Below the pieces are notes generated by a model. The model saw only the letters and a program-made list of their open reading frames with translations. It did no database searches and was not told the origin of the DNA. DNA of 64,000 nt from Syntrophobacteraceae bacterium (GTDB lineage Bacteria > Desulfobacterota > Syntrophobacteria > Syntrophobacterales > Syntrophobacteraceae), in NCBI GenBank assembly GCA_003566995.1, contig PXBG01000074.1, positions 24,294 through 88,293 of the forward strand, read 5' to 3'. Position 1 is the first letter of the stretch, and each line of letters opens with the position of its first letter. The position numbers and the translations under genes were made by a program. This document shows, piece after piece, positions 54,899 through 63,830 of this stretch.

Positions 54899-55300
54899 AT
54901 GGCAAAAACGATCCTCTTCTTGTTAGGCTTCTTTTTGATGGCGCCCATGGCCACGCAGGCCCACGGGGGAAAAGGCCCTGAGCTGACCCTGGAAAAGGGG
55001 GGCCACGACTATGGAACCGTGTATGTGGACGAACTGCCCCAATCCAGTCTCCACATCAAAAGCCTGAACACAGGGGATGCTCCGGTGGTCATCAGCAGTG
55101 TTCGCGCCTGTTGCGGCACCCGTGTCACCTCATGGCCGAGGGAACCCATTTTGCCGGGAGAAGAAAGGACCATCAGCGTGGAACTTCGCCTGCCGCCCCG
55201 CCCTCACCGCATCAGCCGGATGGTGACGGTCACCTACAACCATCCGGAAAACCCCACCGTTCATTACCGGATCGTGGGTGAGGTGGTGGCAAGAGACTGA
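54899..55300 (+). CDS. DUF1573 exported protein
   Basis: A 133-residue protein with an N-terminal signal peptide (ILFLLGFFLMAPMATQAHG) and an Ig-like DUF1573 domain (HDYGTVYVDELPQSSLHI, NTGDAPVVISSVRACCGT). The two adjacent cysteines in ACCGT are typical of the family. It starts 43 bp after the RNase gene and precedes a MauE/DoxX-type gene by 117 bp. It is probably periplasmic, and no function is established. Confidence 0.85.
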   Translation: MAKTILFLLGFFLMAPMATQAHGGKGPELTLEKGGHDYGTVYVDELPQSSLHIKSLNTGDAPVVISSVRACCGTRVTSWPREPILPGEERTISVELRLPPRPHRISRMVTVTYNHPENPTVHYRIVGEVVARD

Positions 55301-55417
55301 CACAAGAAACCCCGGGCAAAATGGGGAGCATTGCTCCACCAGGAGGGGACAGGGTCCTTTTTTGCACCGGCGACGGCTCAAGGGCTCAAAAACTGAACGG
55401 AACTGCACCCACAAGCC

Positions 55418-56566
55418 ATGGTCACGCGCACAACCATTCTCCTGTCGCGCATCGTCCTGGGGGGAGTTTTCATCTTTTCGGGCTTCGTGAAAGCCATCGA
55501 CCCCCTGGGATCGGTTTATAAGCTTGAGGACTATTTCCTGGCACTGGGTATCCCGGGGCTCCTTTCACTCCCTTTGCCCCTGGCCGTCTTGCTGAGCACC
55601 CTGGAACTGGTCATCGGCCTTGGCGTGGCCCTGCGCATCAGGATGGACTACAGCGCCTGGGGAGGGCTGCTCCTTCTGGCTTTCTTCACCCCCCTGACGC
55701 TTTTCATCGCCATCACGGACCCGGTGCCTCATTGCGGCTGTTTTGGCGATGCCGTCGTCATGAGCAACTGGCAAACCTTCTCCAAAAACGTGGTTGTCCT
55801 GGCAGCAGCCGTGGTGCTGTTTTCACACCGCAAGAAGGTGAAGCCCCTCCGGTCCCCAAGGGGAGACGCGGGGCTCATGGCACTGCTGGCATCCATGTCC
55901 GTGCTGCTCTCCGTTTACTGTCTGCACAATTTGCCCCTCATGGACTTCAGACCCTGGAAAGTGGGCAGCCCTGCGGCACAACTGGCAATTCCCGCACCGG
56001 AAGAAGCAAGTGTCTATCTGATTTTTGAGAACACCCGCACGGGAGAGAGGAGGGAGTACCCCGCTGATGATTACCCCTGGGACGATCCCCGGTGGGCGGC
56101 TCAGTGGAGCTTCAGGGACCAGCGCAAGGAGGTCACACGGCCACTGCAGGAAGCAGCCATGGAAAATTTTTACATTCAAGACGCCCAGGGACATGACCTC
56201 ACAGAATTTTTCATGACACAGCCCGGATATCTATTCATGGTGGTGGCCCACGATCTCCACGGCACCAGCACCGAAGCCTTCCAACAGAGGGTCACTCCCC
56301 TTGCCCGGGCAGCGAAAGACCGGGGATATCCGTTCCTGGTGCTCACAGGCTCCTCCTGGCAGGTGATCGAAGAATTCACGCAGGCGCACGAAGTCTTCTA
56401 CTCCTTTCATCTCTCCGATGAAGTCGCACTCAAAACGATCATCAGGTCCAATCCGGGACTGGTTCTCATAAAAGATGGGGTGGTGCAGGGCAAATGGGCC
56501 CATCGCAATATTCCGCAACCCGAAAAGATGCTGGAAGGGATGCCTTCAGGGAACGAGACAGAATGA
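55418..56566 (+). CDS. MauE/DoxX-family membrane protein with C-terminal soluble domain
   Basis: A 382-residue protein. The N-terminal part has four helices of the DoxX/MauE type (LSRIVLGGVFIFSGFVKAI, VIGLGVALRI), with HCGCFGD near the end of the fourth helix, a CxC likely to be redox-active. A fifth helix (MALLASMSVLLSVYCLHNL) leads to about 180 extracytoplasmic residues resembling a thioredoxin fold without a CxxC motif (GYPFLVLTGSSWQVIEEF). MauE proteins shuttle reducing power for disulfide formation in periplasmic enzymes. With the DUF1573 gene upstream and a rhodanese gene downstream it may form a periplasmic redox unit. Confidence 0.8.
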   Translation: MVTRTTILLSRIVLGGVFIFSGFVKAIDPLGSVYKLEDYFLALGIPGLLSLPLPLAVLLSTLELVIGLGVALRIRMDYSAWGGLLLLAFFTPLTLFIAITDPVPHCGCFGDAVVMSNWQTFSKNVVVLAAAVVLFSHRKKVKPLRSPRGDAGLMALLASMSVLLSVYCLHNLPLMDFRPWKVGSPAAQLAIPAPEEASVYLIFENTRTGERREYPADDYPWDDPRWAAQWSFRDQRKEVTRPLQEAAMENFYIQDAQGHDLTEFFMTQPGYLFMVVAHDLHGTSTEAFQQRVTPLARAAKDRGYPFLVLTGSSWQVIEEFTQAHEVFYSFHLSDEVALKTIIRSNPGLVLIKDGVVQGKWAHRNIPQPEKMLEGMPSGNETE

Positions 56567-56677
56567 AACGGGCGAACTTGAGAGCCATGCATTGCTTTTT
56601 GAACTGCTGAACAGGCGTCTCCACTCCGGAGTGCATGCGGGCGCTTGAAAACCGAAGGAAAAGGAGTCACGCTTGTC

Positions 56678-57142
56678 ATGAAATTGACGTCAGCACTCGC
56701 ATTGCTCATCGCTTTCATAGTCATTCCCAAGGTGGAAGGCGCCTCCTTCGACGGAAACCTGACGGCAAGGAGTGCGTGGGAAAAGCAGCAAAATGGAGGC
56801 CTGCTCATCATAGACATGAGACGCCCTGGGGAATGGCGTGCCACGGGGGTGCCCCGAGGTGCCATCATGCTCTCGCTGGAAAACCACCCTTCGGGTTTCG
56901 AAGGTTTTCTCCATGACCTGGAAGCACTGTTGCACGAGGACATGCAGCGCCCCTTCGTCCTCATATGCCGAACGGGCGGTCGCACGTCACGCCTTCTGCC
57001 CCACCTTCAAAAGCTTGGATTCAAAAACGCCATGCACGTCTCGGGAGGGATTTTCGGAAACCCTTCAAGCATCGGCTGGGTGGGGGAAAACCTTCCCATG
57101 AGCCCGGAAGGCCTCACCCTTTCCGATCTGAGTAAAAAATAA
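56678..57142 (+). CDS. Periplasmic rhodanese-like protein
   Basis: A single rhodanese domain of about 155 residues. I prefer ATG 56678, with AAGGAG upstream, because it begins a good signal peptide (MKLTSALALLIAFIVIPKVE). The active-site loop is CRTGGRTS, and the domain starts LLIIDMRRPGEW. It would carry persulfide sulfur or act on cyanide or selenium species in the periplasm. It is 111 bp downstream of the MauE/DoxX gene and just upstream of ACR3. Confidence 0.85.
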   Translation: MKLTSALALLIAFIVIPKVEGASFDGNLTARSAWEKQQNGGLLIIDMRRPGEWRATGVPRGAIMLSLENHPSGFEGFLHDLEALLHEDMQRPFVLICRTGGRTSRLLPHLQKLGFKNAMHVSGGIFGNPSSIGWVGENLPMSPEGLTLSDLSKK

Positions 57143-57304
57143 AGGAGCGCCACTTTTCCCTCCATGATGTTTCAGAGCAAAAATGGTCAATGTGCCCATT
57201 GTGCGGAAAAGGGTCATTGAAAAGTGACCGGCGGCCAAAACCGCACCTTCAGAAAAATGCCTGGTGATTCAGGGAATTTCAACCACTCGAGAAAGGAGGG
57301 CAGC

Positions 57305-58438
57305 ATGGCTGAAAAAGAAAATCCTGCTTCTTCGCAGGCCCAGGAAAAAAACCTCAACGTGTTTGAAAGGTATCTCACCCTGTGGGTGGCCCTGTGCATC
57401 GTGGGGGGCATCGCTCTCGGCAGGCTGGCCCCAGGTGTCGCCTCCACACTGGATGGAATGGCCATCTACGTGGGGGACGCCCCCGTGGTCTCCATTCCCA
57501 TCGCCATCGCCCTCTTTTTCATGATGTACCCCATCATGGTCAAAATCGACTTTGCAGAAGTGCTGCGCGCGGGGCGCACCCCCAAACCGGTCCTTCTCAC
57601 CCTCGTGGTCAACTGGCTGATCAAGCCTTTCACCATGCTGGCTTTTGCCCTGTTCTTTGTGGGATTCCTTTTCAAAGACTTCCTGCCGGGCATGGACGTG
57701 CTCAAGGACGGCTCCGTCGTTCCCCTTTACCGTTCCTACATCTCGGGCATGATCCTTCTGGGCATCGCCCCCTGTACGGCCATGGTCCTCATGTGGGGAT
57801 ACCTGGCACGGGGCAACCAGGGACTCACCCTCATCATGGTGGCCATCAACAGCCTCACCATGCTGGTCCTGTATGGAGTGCTCGGCAAATGGCTTCTGGG
57901 AATCAATGAAATGCCCGTTCCCTGGCAGGCTCTGCTCCTTTCCATCTCCATCTACGTGGCCCTTCCCCTGGTGGCCGGATATTTTTCCCGCAAGTGGATC
58001 ATACAGACCAAGGGGGTCGTGTGGTTCACCACCCGTTTCCTTCATTTTCTCACGCCCATCTCCATCATCGCGCTCCTGGGGACTCTCGTGCTTCTTTTCA
58101 GCTTCAAGGGCGAAACCATCATGGAAAATCCCCTGACCATTCTGTGGATCGCCATTCCACTCACCCTTCAGACCCTCTTCATTTTCGCCATCGCCTACGG
58201 GGCGGCCAAGCTGATCAGGCTTCCCTACGAGGACGCCGCACCCGCATCCATGATCGGAGCCTCCAACCACTTTGAAGTGGCCATCGCCACCGCCACCATG
58301 CTTTTCGGACTTCAGTCGGGTGCCGCCCTGGCCACTGTCATCGGAGTGCTCATCGAAGTGCCCCTCATGCTCATGCTCGTGAAAATCTGTTTGAAAACAA
58401 AGGGCTGGTTCAATCACGGGGCAACGGCAAGAGCCTGA
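57305..58438 (+). CDS. acr3: ACR3-family arsenite exporter
   Basis: A ten-helix permease of 377 residues. The start ATG 57305 has AAGGAGGG upstream. Diagnostic regions are [56 protein letters not shown] with the conserved Cys, and [19 protein letters not shown]. It exports As(III), or possibly Sb(III), using the proton gradient. No arsR, arsC or arsM is nearby, so it is not part of a standard ars operon here. Confidence 0.95.
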   Translation: MAEKENPASSQAQEKNLNVFERYLTLWVALCIVGGIALGRLAPGVASTLDGMAIYVGDAPVVSIPIAIALFFMMYPIMVKIDFAEVLRAGRTPKPVLLTLVVNWLIKPFTMLAFALFFVGFLFKDFLPGMDVLKDGSVVPLYRSYISGMILLGIAPCTAMVLMWGYLARGNQGLTLIMVAINSLTMLVLYGVLGKWLLGINEMPVPWQALLLSISIYVALPLVAGYFSRKWIIQTKGVVWFTTRFLHFLTPISIIALLGTLVLLFSFKGETIMENPLTILWIAIPLTLQTLFIFAIAYGAAKLIRLPYEDAAPASMIGASNHFEVAIATATMLFGLQSGAALATVIGVLIEVPLMLMLVKICLKTKGWFNHGATARA

Positions 58439-58510
58439 GAGCAGGGCAGTTGACATTATGAAGGAGACAGGCCATTCTTCTTCCCAAGATGAAAAGATCA
58501 GGAGTCAGCC

Positions 58511-59386
58511 ATGCACAAACGTGTTCTCGTGGCAACGGACCTTTCGGAAGCCTCATCCAAAGTCATGGAGCAGATGAACTTTCTTGCCTGCCTGGGCTCC
58601 CGGGAAGCGGTGCTCATGCATTGCGTCAATGTCCGGGATGTGGGGGCCCTGACGGAGCAGTTGAAAATTGAACTGAACAAGTCCCTGGAGGAGCAAAAAA
58701 AGATCCTGGAGACACAAGGTTTCCAGGTGGAAACAGAGCTTGTTCTTGGACTCCCCCACATGGAAATTCACCGGATCGCAGAGGAGAAAGAATGCTCCCT
58801 CATCGTGGTGGGTTCTCATGGGCGGAATGTTTTGCTCAGGGCGGCGACTCTCGGCGGAGTCGCCTTTGAAGTGGTCCACAATTCCACCCTGCCCGTTCTG
58901 GTCATCCGGCTCAAAGTCATCATGGAAAACGAATGCAAAACCTGCCGCATAGCGTGTGAAAACATGACTCACCATCTCCTTTACGTGACCGATTTTTCCA
59001 GGACCGCGGAAGAGGCCTTTTCCTATGTGGAAAGGATCGTGGAAGCGGGCGCCAGACGCATCACCCTTCTGCACGTGCAGGACAGGCTGCGAGTGAAAGA
59101 GTACCTGGAAGACTTCAACCGCATCGACCGGGCCCGCCTGGAAAAACTCCGGGATCAGCTCTTGGCCAGGGGAGCCGAAGAAGTTTCCATGGAAATTCCC
59201 CATGGGGATCCGGGTGAGGAAATTGTCAAATGTTCCCGGGAATGGGATGTGTCCCTCATCGTCATGGGAAGCCAGGGCCGGAGTCACACTCACGAGATCT
59301 TTCTGGGCAGCGTGTCCAAAGAAGTCGTCCGCAGGGCAACCGTGCCCGTGCTCCTCATCCCCGCGAAACGCATCACGCCTCCCTGA
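58511..59386 (+). CDS. Tandem universal stress protein
   Basis: Two Usp domains in 291 residues. The first (1-137) starts RVLVATDLSEASSKVMEQM and ends in SLIVVGSHGRN; the second (from about 155) starts HLLYVTDFSRTAEEAFSYV and ends SLIVMGSQGRSHTHEIFLGS. The second keeps the G-x2-G ATP motif fully. Between them is a Cys-containing linker (ENECKTCRIACENM). AGGAG precedes the ATG. It lies 72 bp after acr3. Confidence 0.92.
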   Translation: MHKRVLVATDLSEASSKVMEQMNFLACLGSREAVLMHCVNVRDVGALTEQLKIELNKSLEEQKKILETQGFQVETELVLGLPHMEIHRIAEEKECSLIVVGSHGRNVLLRAATLGGVAFEVVHNSTLPVLVIRLKVIMENECKTCRIACENMTHHLLYVTDFSRTAEEAFSYVERIVEAGARRITLLHVQDRLRVKEYLEDFNRIDRARLEKLRDQLLARGAEEVSMEIPHGDPGEEIVKCSREWDVSLIVMGSQGRSHTHEIFLGSVSKEVVRRATVPVLLIPAKRITPP

Positions 59387-59462
59387 GAGGGCACTGCGTG
59401 CGATTTCGCGCGCAAACAACGGAGCAAATTGAAGAAGCAGAGCGCATTGGAGAGTTTGATTC

Positions 59463-59816
59463 ATGAAAAAAAATGACTGGAAGTATCTGATCGATGTTCT
59501 CCTCTTTGTGAGCATCTGTGCCATCACGGCCATCGGACTGGTGCTCGCCTTTGTGATTCCCACCGGAAGAGCGGGAAGAGGAGAGGATGTTTCCAGATAT
59601 TTTCTGGGACTGCACCGGCATGAATGGGGAGACATTCACCTTTACCTTTCCCTGTTCATGCTGGTTCTGCTCATTTTCCATGTGTGGTTCAACTGGGCCT
59701 GGGTGGCTCACTGGAGCAAAAACTACTTCGGAAAACACTGGAAAAAAACCCTCTGTGCCCTGTGCACCGCCTGGATCATCGTGCTGATCATTGCCTGGGC
59801 CATAGCACTGGTGTGA
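59463..59816 (+). CDS. DUF4405 family membrane protein
   Basis: A 117-residue membrane protein with three helices (about 10-30, 62-80 and 97-116). Several His residues flank the membrane (GLHRHEWGDIHLYL, FHVWFNW), as in small cytochrome b-type and ferric-reductase-like folds, so haem or quinone binding is possible. GGAGAG lies 8 nt before the ATG. It closes the run of co-directional genes from acr3. Confidence 0.8.
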   Translation: MKKNDWKYLIDVLLFVSICAITAIGLVLAFVIPTGRAGRGEDVSRYFLGLHRHEWGDIHLYLSLFMLVLLIFHVWFNWAWVAHWSKNYFGKHWKKTLCALCTAWIIVLIIAWAIALV

Positions 59817-60152
59817 GGGCTCCCCCCACTCCTTGTTCCTCAAAGAGCCCTCTTTCCCCTCTTGGCAGGCTTGGGCGTGTCCCTTCCATTGCCTCCATGA
59901 TATTGGGAAAGATGCCGCTGAGTCCATTTGCCGCCCTCCCGAGTCACCGGGCCATCGACACGGAGAAGGCTCTCGGTGTCGCCCTTTTCCCGTTGCATAT
60001 TTGGGGACAAATAGATTGAATCGGTATGTCAAATGAGCTATGTAGCCGTAGGTGGTTTTTCTGGTCCCCAGGGGCGCTGAAAAAAAAGCAGGCGCGCAAT
60101 GCCAGGCATGAATGTGGGACAAAAATGAAATGATCAACGGAGGCCCCGCACA
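59817..60152. other. Intergenic region with possible structured RNA
   Basis: These 336 bp hold no protein-like frame. The right half has a closing stem TGGGGAC (60002-60008)/GTCCCCA (60064-60070) around 55 nt containing GCTATGTAGC, and further GC-rich pairing near 60073-60095. It matches no riboswitch class that I recognise. Confidence 0.35.
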
Positions 60153-60425
60153 ATGGAAATGAAAGATTTTGTCAGACTCGCGATGAAGAATGTCGCCAAA
60201 AAGGTGGCCGACGGGTCGCTGGATAAACAGGAAGAAGGCTACAACGACTCGGAAGAAATGCTCCTCGACTGGATCTGGATCGAACTGAAAGAGGAGTCTC
60301 CGGACAAGGACACCGTCATTGACATGGACCTGGACGACCTTTATGAAGTCATTGAAAGTTCAGCCGACATGTACGAGGATTACCACATCCTTCTTGATTC
60401 CATCCGCCCCGCCCGGGGTGCCTGA
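60153..60425 (+). CDS. Small acidic protein, function unknown
   Basis: A 90-residue protein rich in Asp and Glu, with GGAGG upstream of its ATG. It is largely helical (MKDFVRLAMKNVAKKVADGS, EEMLLDWIWIELKEESPDKD). No cysteine or membrane segment is present. It lies in front of a strong terminator and 90 bp before rlmI. I do not recognise it. Confidence 0.65.
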   Translation: MEMKDFVRLAMKNVAKKVADGSLDKQEEGYNDSEEMLLDWIWIELKEESPDKDTVIDMDLDDLYEVIESSADMYEDYHILLDSIRPARGA

Positions 60426-60433
60426 AATTTTTC

Positions 60434-60459
60434 GATGGGCAGCTCTGATGGGCAGCTCT
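60434..60459 (+). repeat. 13-bp tandem duplication
   Basis: GATGGGCAGCTCT occurs twice in direct tandem (60434-60446, 60447-60459), between the small acidic gene and its terminator. It looks like a recent slippage duplication. Confidence 0.8.
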
Positions 60460-60466
60460 ATTGATG

Positions 60467-60493
60467 CGCCCCGTGTGAGGGGCGTTTTTTTTT
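60467..60493 (+). terminator. Rho-independent terminator
   Basis: CGCCCC-GTGTGA-GGGGCG is a perfect 6-bp stem followed by nine T residues, ending 22 nt before rlmI. It is the strongest intrinsic terminator on the plus strand. rlmI may be transcribed from a start near it. Confidence 0.88.
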
Positions 60494-60514
60494 GGATCGC
60501 TCAGGAGAAGAAAA

Positions 60515-61684
60515 ATGAAGCCCCTGTATCTCAACCCCGGAAGAGAAAAGCGCGTTCTTCAAGGGCACAGATGGATATTCAGCAATGAAATAGGGGACTC
60601 CCTGAGTCAGTACGAACCCGGCAGCTGGGTGGAAGTCTTTTCCCACAAGGGCAAAGCCCTGGGCTGCGGATACATCAACCCTCACTCCCTCATCACCGTT
60701 CGCCTTCTTTCAGGTCCCGGACGGGAACCGGGTGCACATTTCATCACCGAGCGCATGGCCAGGGCTGATGAGCGGCGAAGGACACTCCTCTATCCCGATG
60801 CCCGGTGCTACCGTGTGGTCTTTGGGGAATCGGACGAACTCCCGGGGCTGGTGGTGGACCGTTATGAGGACGTGGTGGTGTACCAGGTCAACACGCTGGG
60901 CATGACGAGTCTGGAACCTCAAATCATTGAAGCCATCCATGCTGTTTTGCAGCCCAAGGCCATCGTCTCCCGTCACGACTCGACGGTGAGACTTCTGGAA
61001 GGATTGCCTCTCACCAAAGCCGTTGTCCATGGAAAGGTTCCCGAAAACCACCGGGTTGAACTGGATGGAATCCGCTACCTCCTCGATCCCATGGGAGGGC
61101 AAAAAACGGGCATGTACCTGGACCAGAGGGACAATCGCCAGGCTCTCAAATCCTATGTTGAGGGAAAAAAGATCCTGGATCTTTTTTGTTACAATGGGGC
61201 CTGGAGCCTGACGGCAGCATCAGGGGGAGCCGCCCAGGTCTTGGGAATCGATGAATCCGGCATGGCCATCGAACAGGCAACCAACAACGCCCTTGAAAAC
61301 GATTTCGGGTCGTTGTGCCGCTTCGAATCCCGGGAAGTTTTCCAGGCCTTGAAAGAATTTCCCAAAAACACCTTTGATGTGGTGATCGTGGATCCTCCCG
61401 CATTTGTCAAATCCAAAAGCGCCCTTCTGGAAGCAAAGAAGGGGTACACCGACCTGAACCGAAGGGCCCTTTTGGCACTCAGGCGGGGAGGCATTCTCGT
61501 GTCCTGTTCCTGTTCCTACCATCTGGACGAAGTCTCTTTTCGTGACGTCCTGCTCAAAGCCGCTCAGGCCAGCGGAAGGGAGCTGAGTCTTTTGGAGGCA
61601 AGGGGGCAGGCGAAGGACCACTCCCCCCTGCTGGCCATGCCCGAAACCCGTTATCTCAAGTGCTACTTTCTTCAGTCCAACTGA
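60515..61684 (+). CDS. rlmI: 23S rRNA m5C1962 methyltransferase
   Basis: A 389-residue RlmI-family enzyme with an N-terminal PUA domain (about 1-85: REKRVLQGHRWIFSNEI) and a C-terminal Rossmann methyltransferase. The SAM site is ILDLFCYNGAWSLTAASGG, and the catalytic residues lie in VIVDPPAFVKSK and VSCSCSYH, with the active Cys. AGGAGA precedes the ATG. The family also contains close paralogues (YccW/Y-type), so the exact target base is an inference. Confidence 0.93.
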   Translation: MKPLYLNPGREKRVLQGHRWIFSNEIGDSLSQYEPGSWVEVFSHKGKALGCGYINPHSLITVRLLSGPGREPGAHFITERMARADERRRTLLYPDARCYRVVFGESDELPGLVVDRYEDVVVYQVNTLGMTSLEPQIIEAIHAVLQPKAIVSRHDSTVRLLEGLPLTKAVVHGKVPENHRVELDGIRYLLDPMGGQKTGMYLDQRDNRQALKSYVEGKKILDLFCYNGAWSLTAASGGAAQVLGIDESGMAIEQATNNALENDFGSLCRFESREVFQALKEFPKNTFDVVIVDPPAFVKSKSALLEAKKGYTDLNRRALLALRRGGILVSCSCSYHLDEVSFRDVLLKAAQASGRELSLLEARGQAKDHSPLLAMPETRYLKCYFLQSN

Positions 61685-61924
61685 TTCCCTCCCCTGAAAA
61701 AAGAACATCCGGTCTCATTCCACCGCCCCGGAAGCCAGCAGCAGTTCTTCTTGCCCTTGTGAACGGCTGTCATGATGAAATGAAACCATTGCCTCGGTGG
61801 AAACCTTGACGAAAGTTCCTTTTTTTTCTTATATTTATTTTCTCGTGGCTATGATTTTGCAAAATCACACGAATACACTTGAACCATGATCGTCAAGCAC
61901 CCACACAATCGGAGAGGACCCTTC

Positions 61925-63622
61925 ATGAACCAGGAACCCGAAGGTCAGAGCAACGATTCCATGAGGCTTGCTTTTAAAAGCCTTCGGGCATTGTCCCTGT
62001 GGGCATTGCTTGGGCTTTTTCTGTGGACGCCGGGAGCCATGGCAACGGACGCGGTGGTGGAGGAGCTGCGTCGAACCATAGGGGTGCTCCATCGAGCTCC
62101 TGCCATGGTGTTGCACTGTGAACAGCTTCATTCAGGAAACGATCTTCTCACATTTTATGAAGAGCGGGGATTTGAGCCCCTGTGGGTGACGTCCAGAGGC
62201 ACCAATGACCTGGGGGCTCAACTGCCTTTCCACTTCAGACAGGCAAAAGCTCACGGCCTCAACCCGGAGGATTACCATCATTCCTGCGTACGATCCATCA
62301 TCGGCAGCGTTTTGGAACTGGAGCGCATGAACCTTCCCGCCAGTCCCAGGCTCCTGGCCGAACTGGACATCCTCATGACCGATGGCTTCATGGTGTACGC
62401 CTCGCACCTTTCCACGGGAAGAATCAATCCCGCCGATCTTTATCCCCAGTGGCTTTCGGAACAGAGCAAAAGGGGCATTCTGGAGGGCCTCAGCAGCCTT
62501 CTGACACATAGGGATCTGGAGAGGATTCTGGGGAAGTTTGCCCCATCTCATCGTGAATACTGGGCGCTCATGGAAGCCGGTCAAAAGATGAAAGCAATGG
62601 TGGAAGGGGGAGGATGGCCTTCGGTGCCCCCAGGAACCATGCTGCGGCGGGGGGAATCAGACCCGAGAACACCGGTTCTGCGCGAGCGCCTTCAAATATC
62701 GGGAGACCTGAAAGCTCCTCATGGTGGGGAAGACAACAGCTACGATGAAGACCTGTATGCTGCGGTGAAAAGATTTCAGGCCAGGCACGGGCTGCAGGTG
62801 GACGGAGTGGTGGGGCCTCAGACTATTTCTGCACTCAACATGAGCGCCGAGGCACGGCACCAGCAGATACTTCTCAACCTGGAAAGATGGAGATGGCTTC
62901 CGCACCAATGGGAGGACCGCTATGTCCTTGTGAACACCGCCGCTTTCCATCTGGATGCCTGGAAGGACCAGAGGAAAGAGTTGTCCATGAGGGTCATCGT
63001 GGGCAAGGATTATCAAAAAACACCCGATTTCAGCGAAAAAATGACCTACCTGGAATTCAACCCCTACTGGAATGTTCCCAGAAGCATCGCCGTGAGGGAA
63101 TATCTTCCCAAACTGAGAGAGAACCCCGGCTTTGCCCATGAAAACAATTTTGAGCTCATTGAGGGAAGAGGGAGGAATGCCCGGGTGATCGATCCATGGA
63201 GCGTGGACTGGGAGACGGTGAAGCCCGCTGATTTTCGATGGCTCCTGCGCCAGACGCCGGGTCCCTGGAATGCTCTGGGCCGTGTCAAGTTCATGTTTCC
63301 CAATAAATTCAACGTCTACCTGCATGACACGCCTCAAAGGCATTTGTTTCAGCGGCACCAGAGGGCTTTCAGCCACGGCTGCATCCGCATTGAAAAGCCT
63401 CTGGAACTGGCCCGGTTGCTCCTGGAAGACAACCCATCCTGGACCCGCGAAAGAATAGAAAGGGTCATTGCATCGGGCAACAGGCGCGTGGTGACCCTCC
63501 CCAAACCCTGGATGGTCCACATTTACTACTGGACAGCCTGGGTGGATGAGGAGGGGAAACTGCAGTTCCGCAGGGACCTTTACGACCGGGACGAAGCTGT
63601 GTGGGCGGCTTTGAAAGGGTGA
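61925..63622 (+). CDS. Exported L,D-transpeptidase (YcbB/LdtD type)
   Basis: A 565-residue periplasmic enzyme that would form 3-3 peptidoglycan crosslinks. The start ATG 61925 has GAGAGGA 8 nt upstream. A signal anchor lies at about residues 25-40 (LWALLGLFLWTPGAMAT). A large N-terminal scaffold domain follows, then a peptidoglycan-binding domain (AVKRFQARHGLQVDGVVGPQ), and the YkuD catalytic domain with its Cys in HQRAFSHGCIRIEKP. The order matches YcbB. The promoter region upstream (61685-61924) is AT-rich. Confidence 0.94.
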   Translation: MNQEPEGQSNDSMRLAFKSLRALSLWALLGLFLWTPGAMATDAVVEELRRTIGVLHRAPAMVLHCEQLHSGNDLLTFYEERGFEPLWVTSRGTNDLGAQLPFHFRQAKAHGLNPEDYHHSCVRSIIGSVLELERMNLPASPRLLAELDILMTDGFMVYASHLSTGRINPADLYPQWLSEQSKRGILEGLSSLLTHRDLERILGKFAPSHREYWALMEAGQKMKAMVEGGGWPSVPPGTMLRRGESDPRTPVLRERLQISGDLKAPHGGEDNSYDEDLYAAVKRFQARHGLQVDGVVGPQTISALNMSAEARHQQILLNLERWRWLPHQWEDRYVLVNTAAFHLDAWKDQRKELSMRVIVGKDYQKTPDFSEKMTYLEFNPYWNVPRSIAVREYLPKLRENPGFAHENNFELIEGRGRNARVIDPWSVDWETVKPADFRWLLRQTPGPWNALGRVKFMFPNKFNVYLHDTPQRHLFQRHQRAFSHGCIRIEKPLELARLLLEDNPSWTRERIERVIASGNRRVVTLPKPWMVHIYYWTAWVDEEGKLQFRRDLYDRDEAVWAALKG

Positions 63623-63830
63623 GCGGCTGCGCCTCAATGACTGAGGGCTTCGCGGCCGGATGGCTGGAACATGTTTTTCTCAGCCTTTCGCCTTCACCGT
63701 GGTGTTTGACTTGAGGCCTGCAGCTCAAAGCCATTAAGAGGAATGCTCCCTTCCCCAAAAGGCCTACTCACGGCAACAGGCGTCATGCTCAAATGCCTTT
63801 CACTGAAATACCTGTAAGCCGGTTCAACGG

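Noticed and set aside
57269..58456. A 395-codon open frame opposite acr3
   Set aside because: Composition is dominated by Asp, Gly, His and Glu, which is typical of the antisense of a membrane protein.
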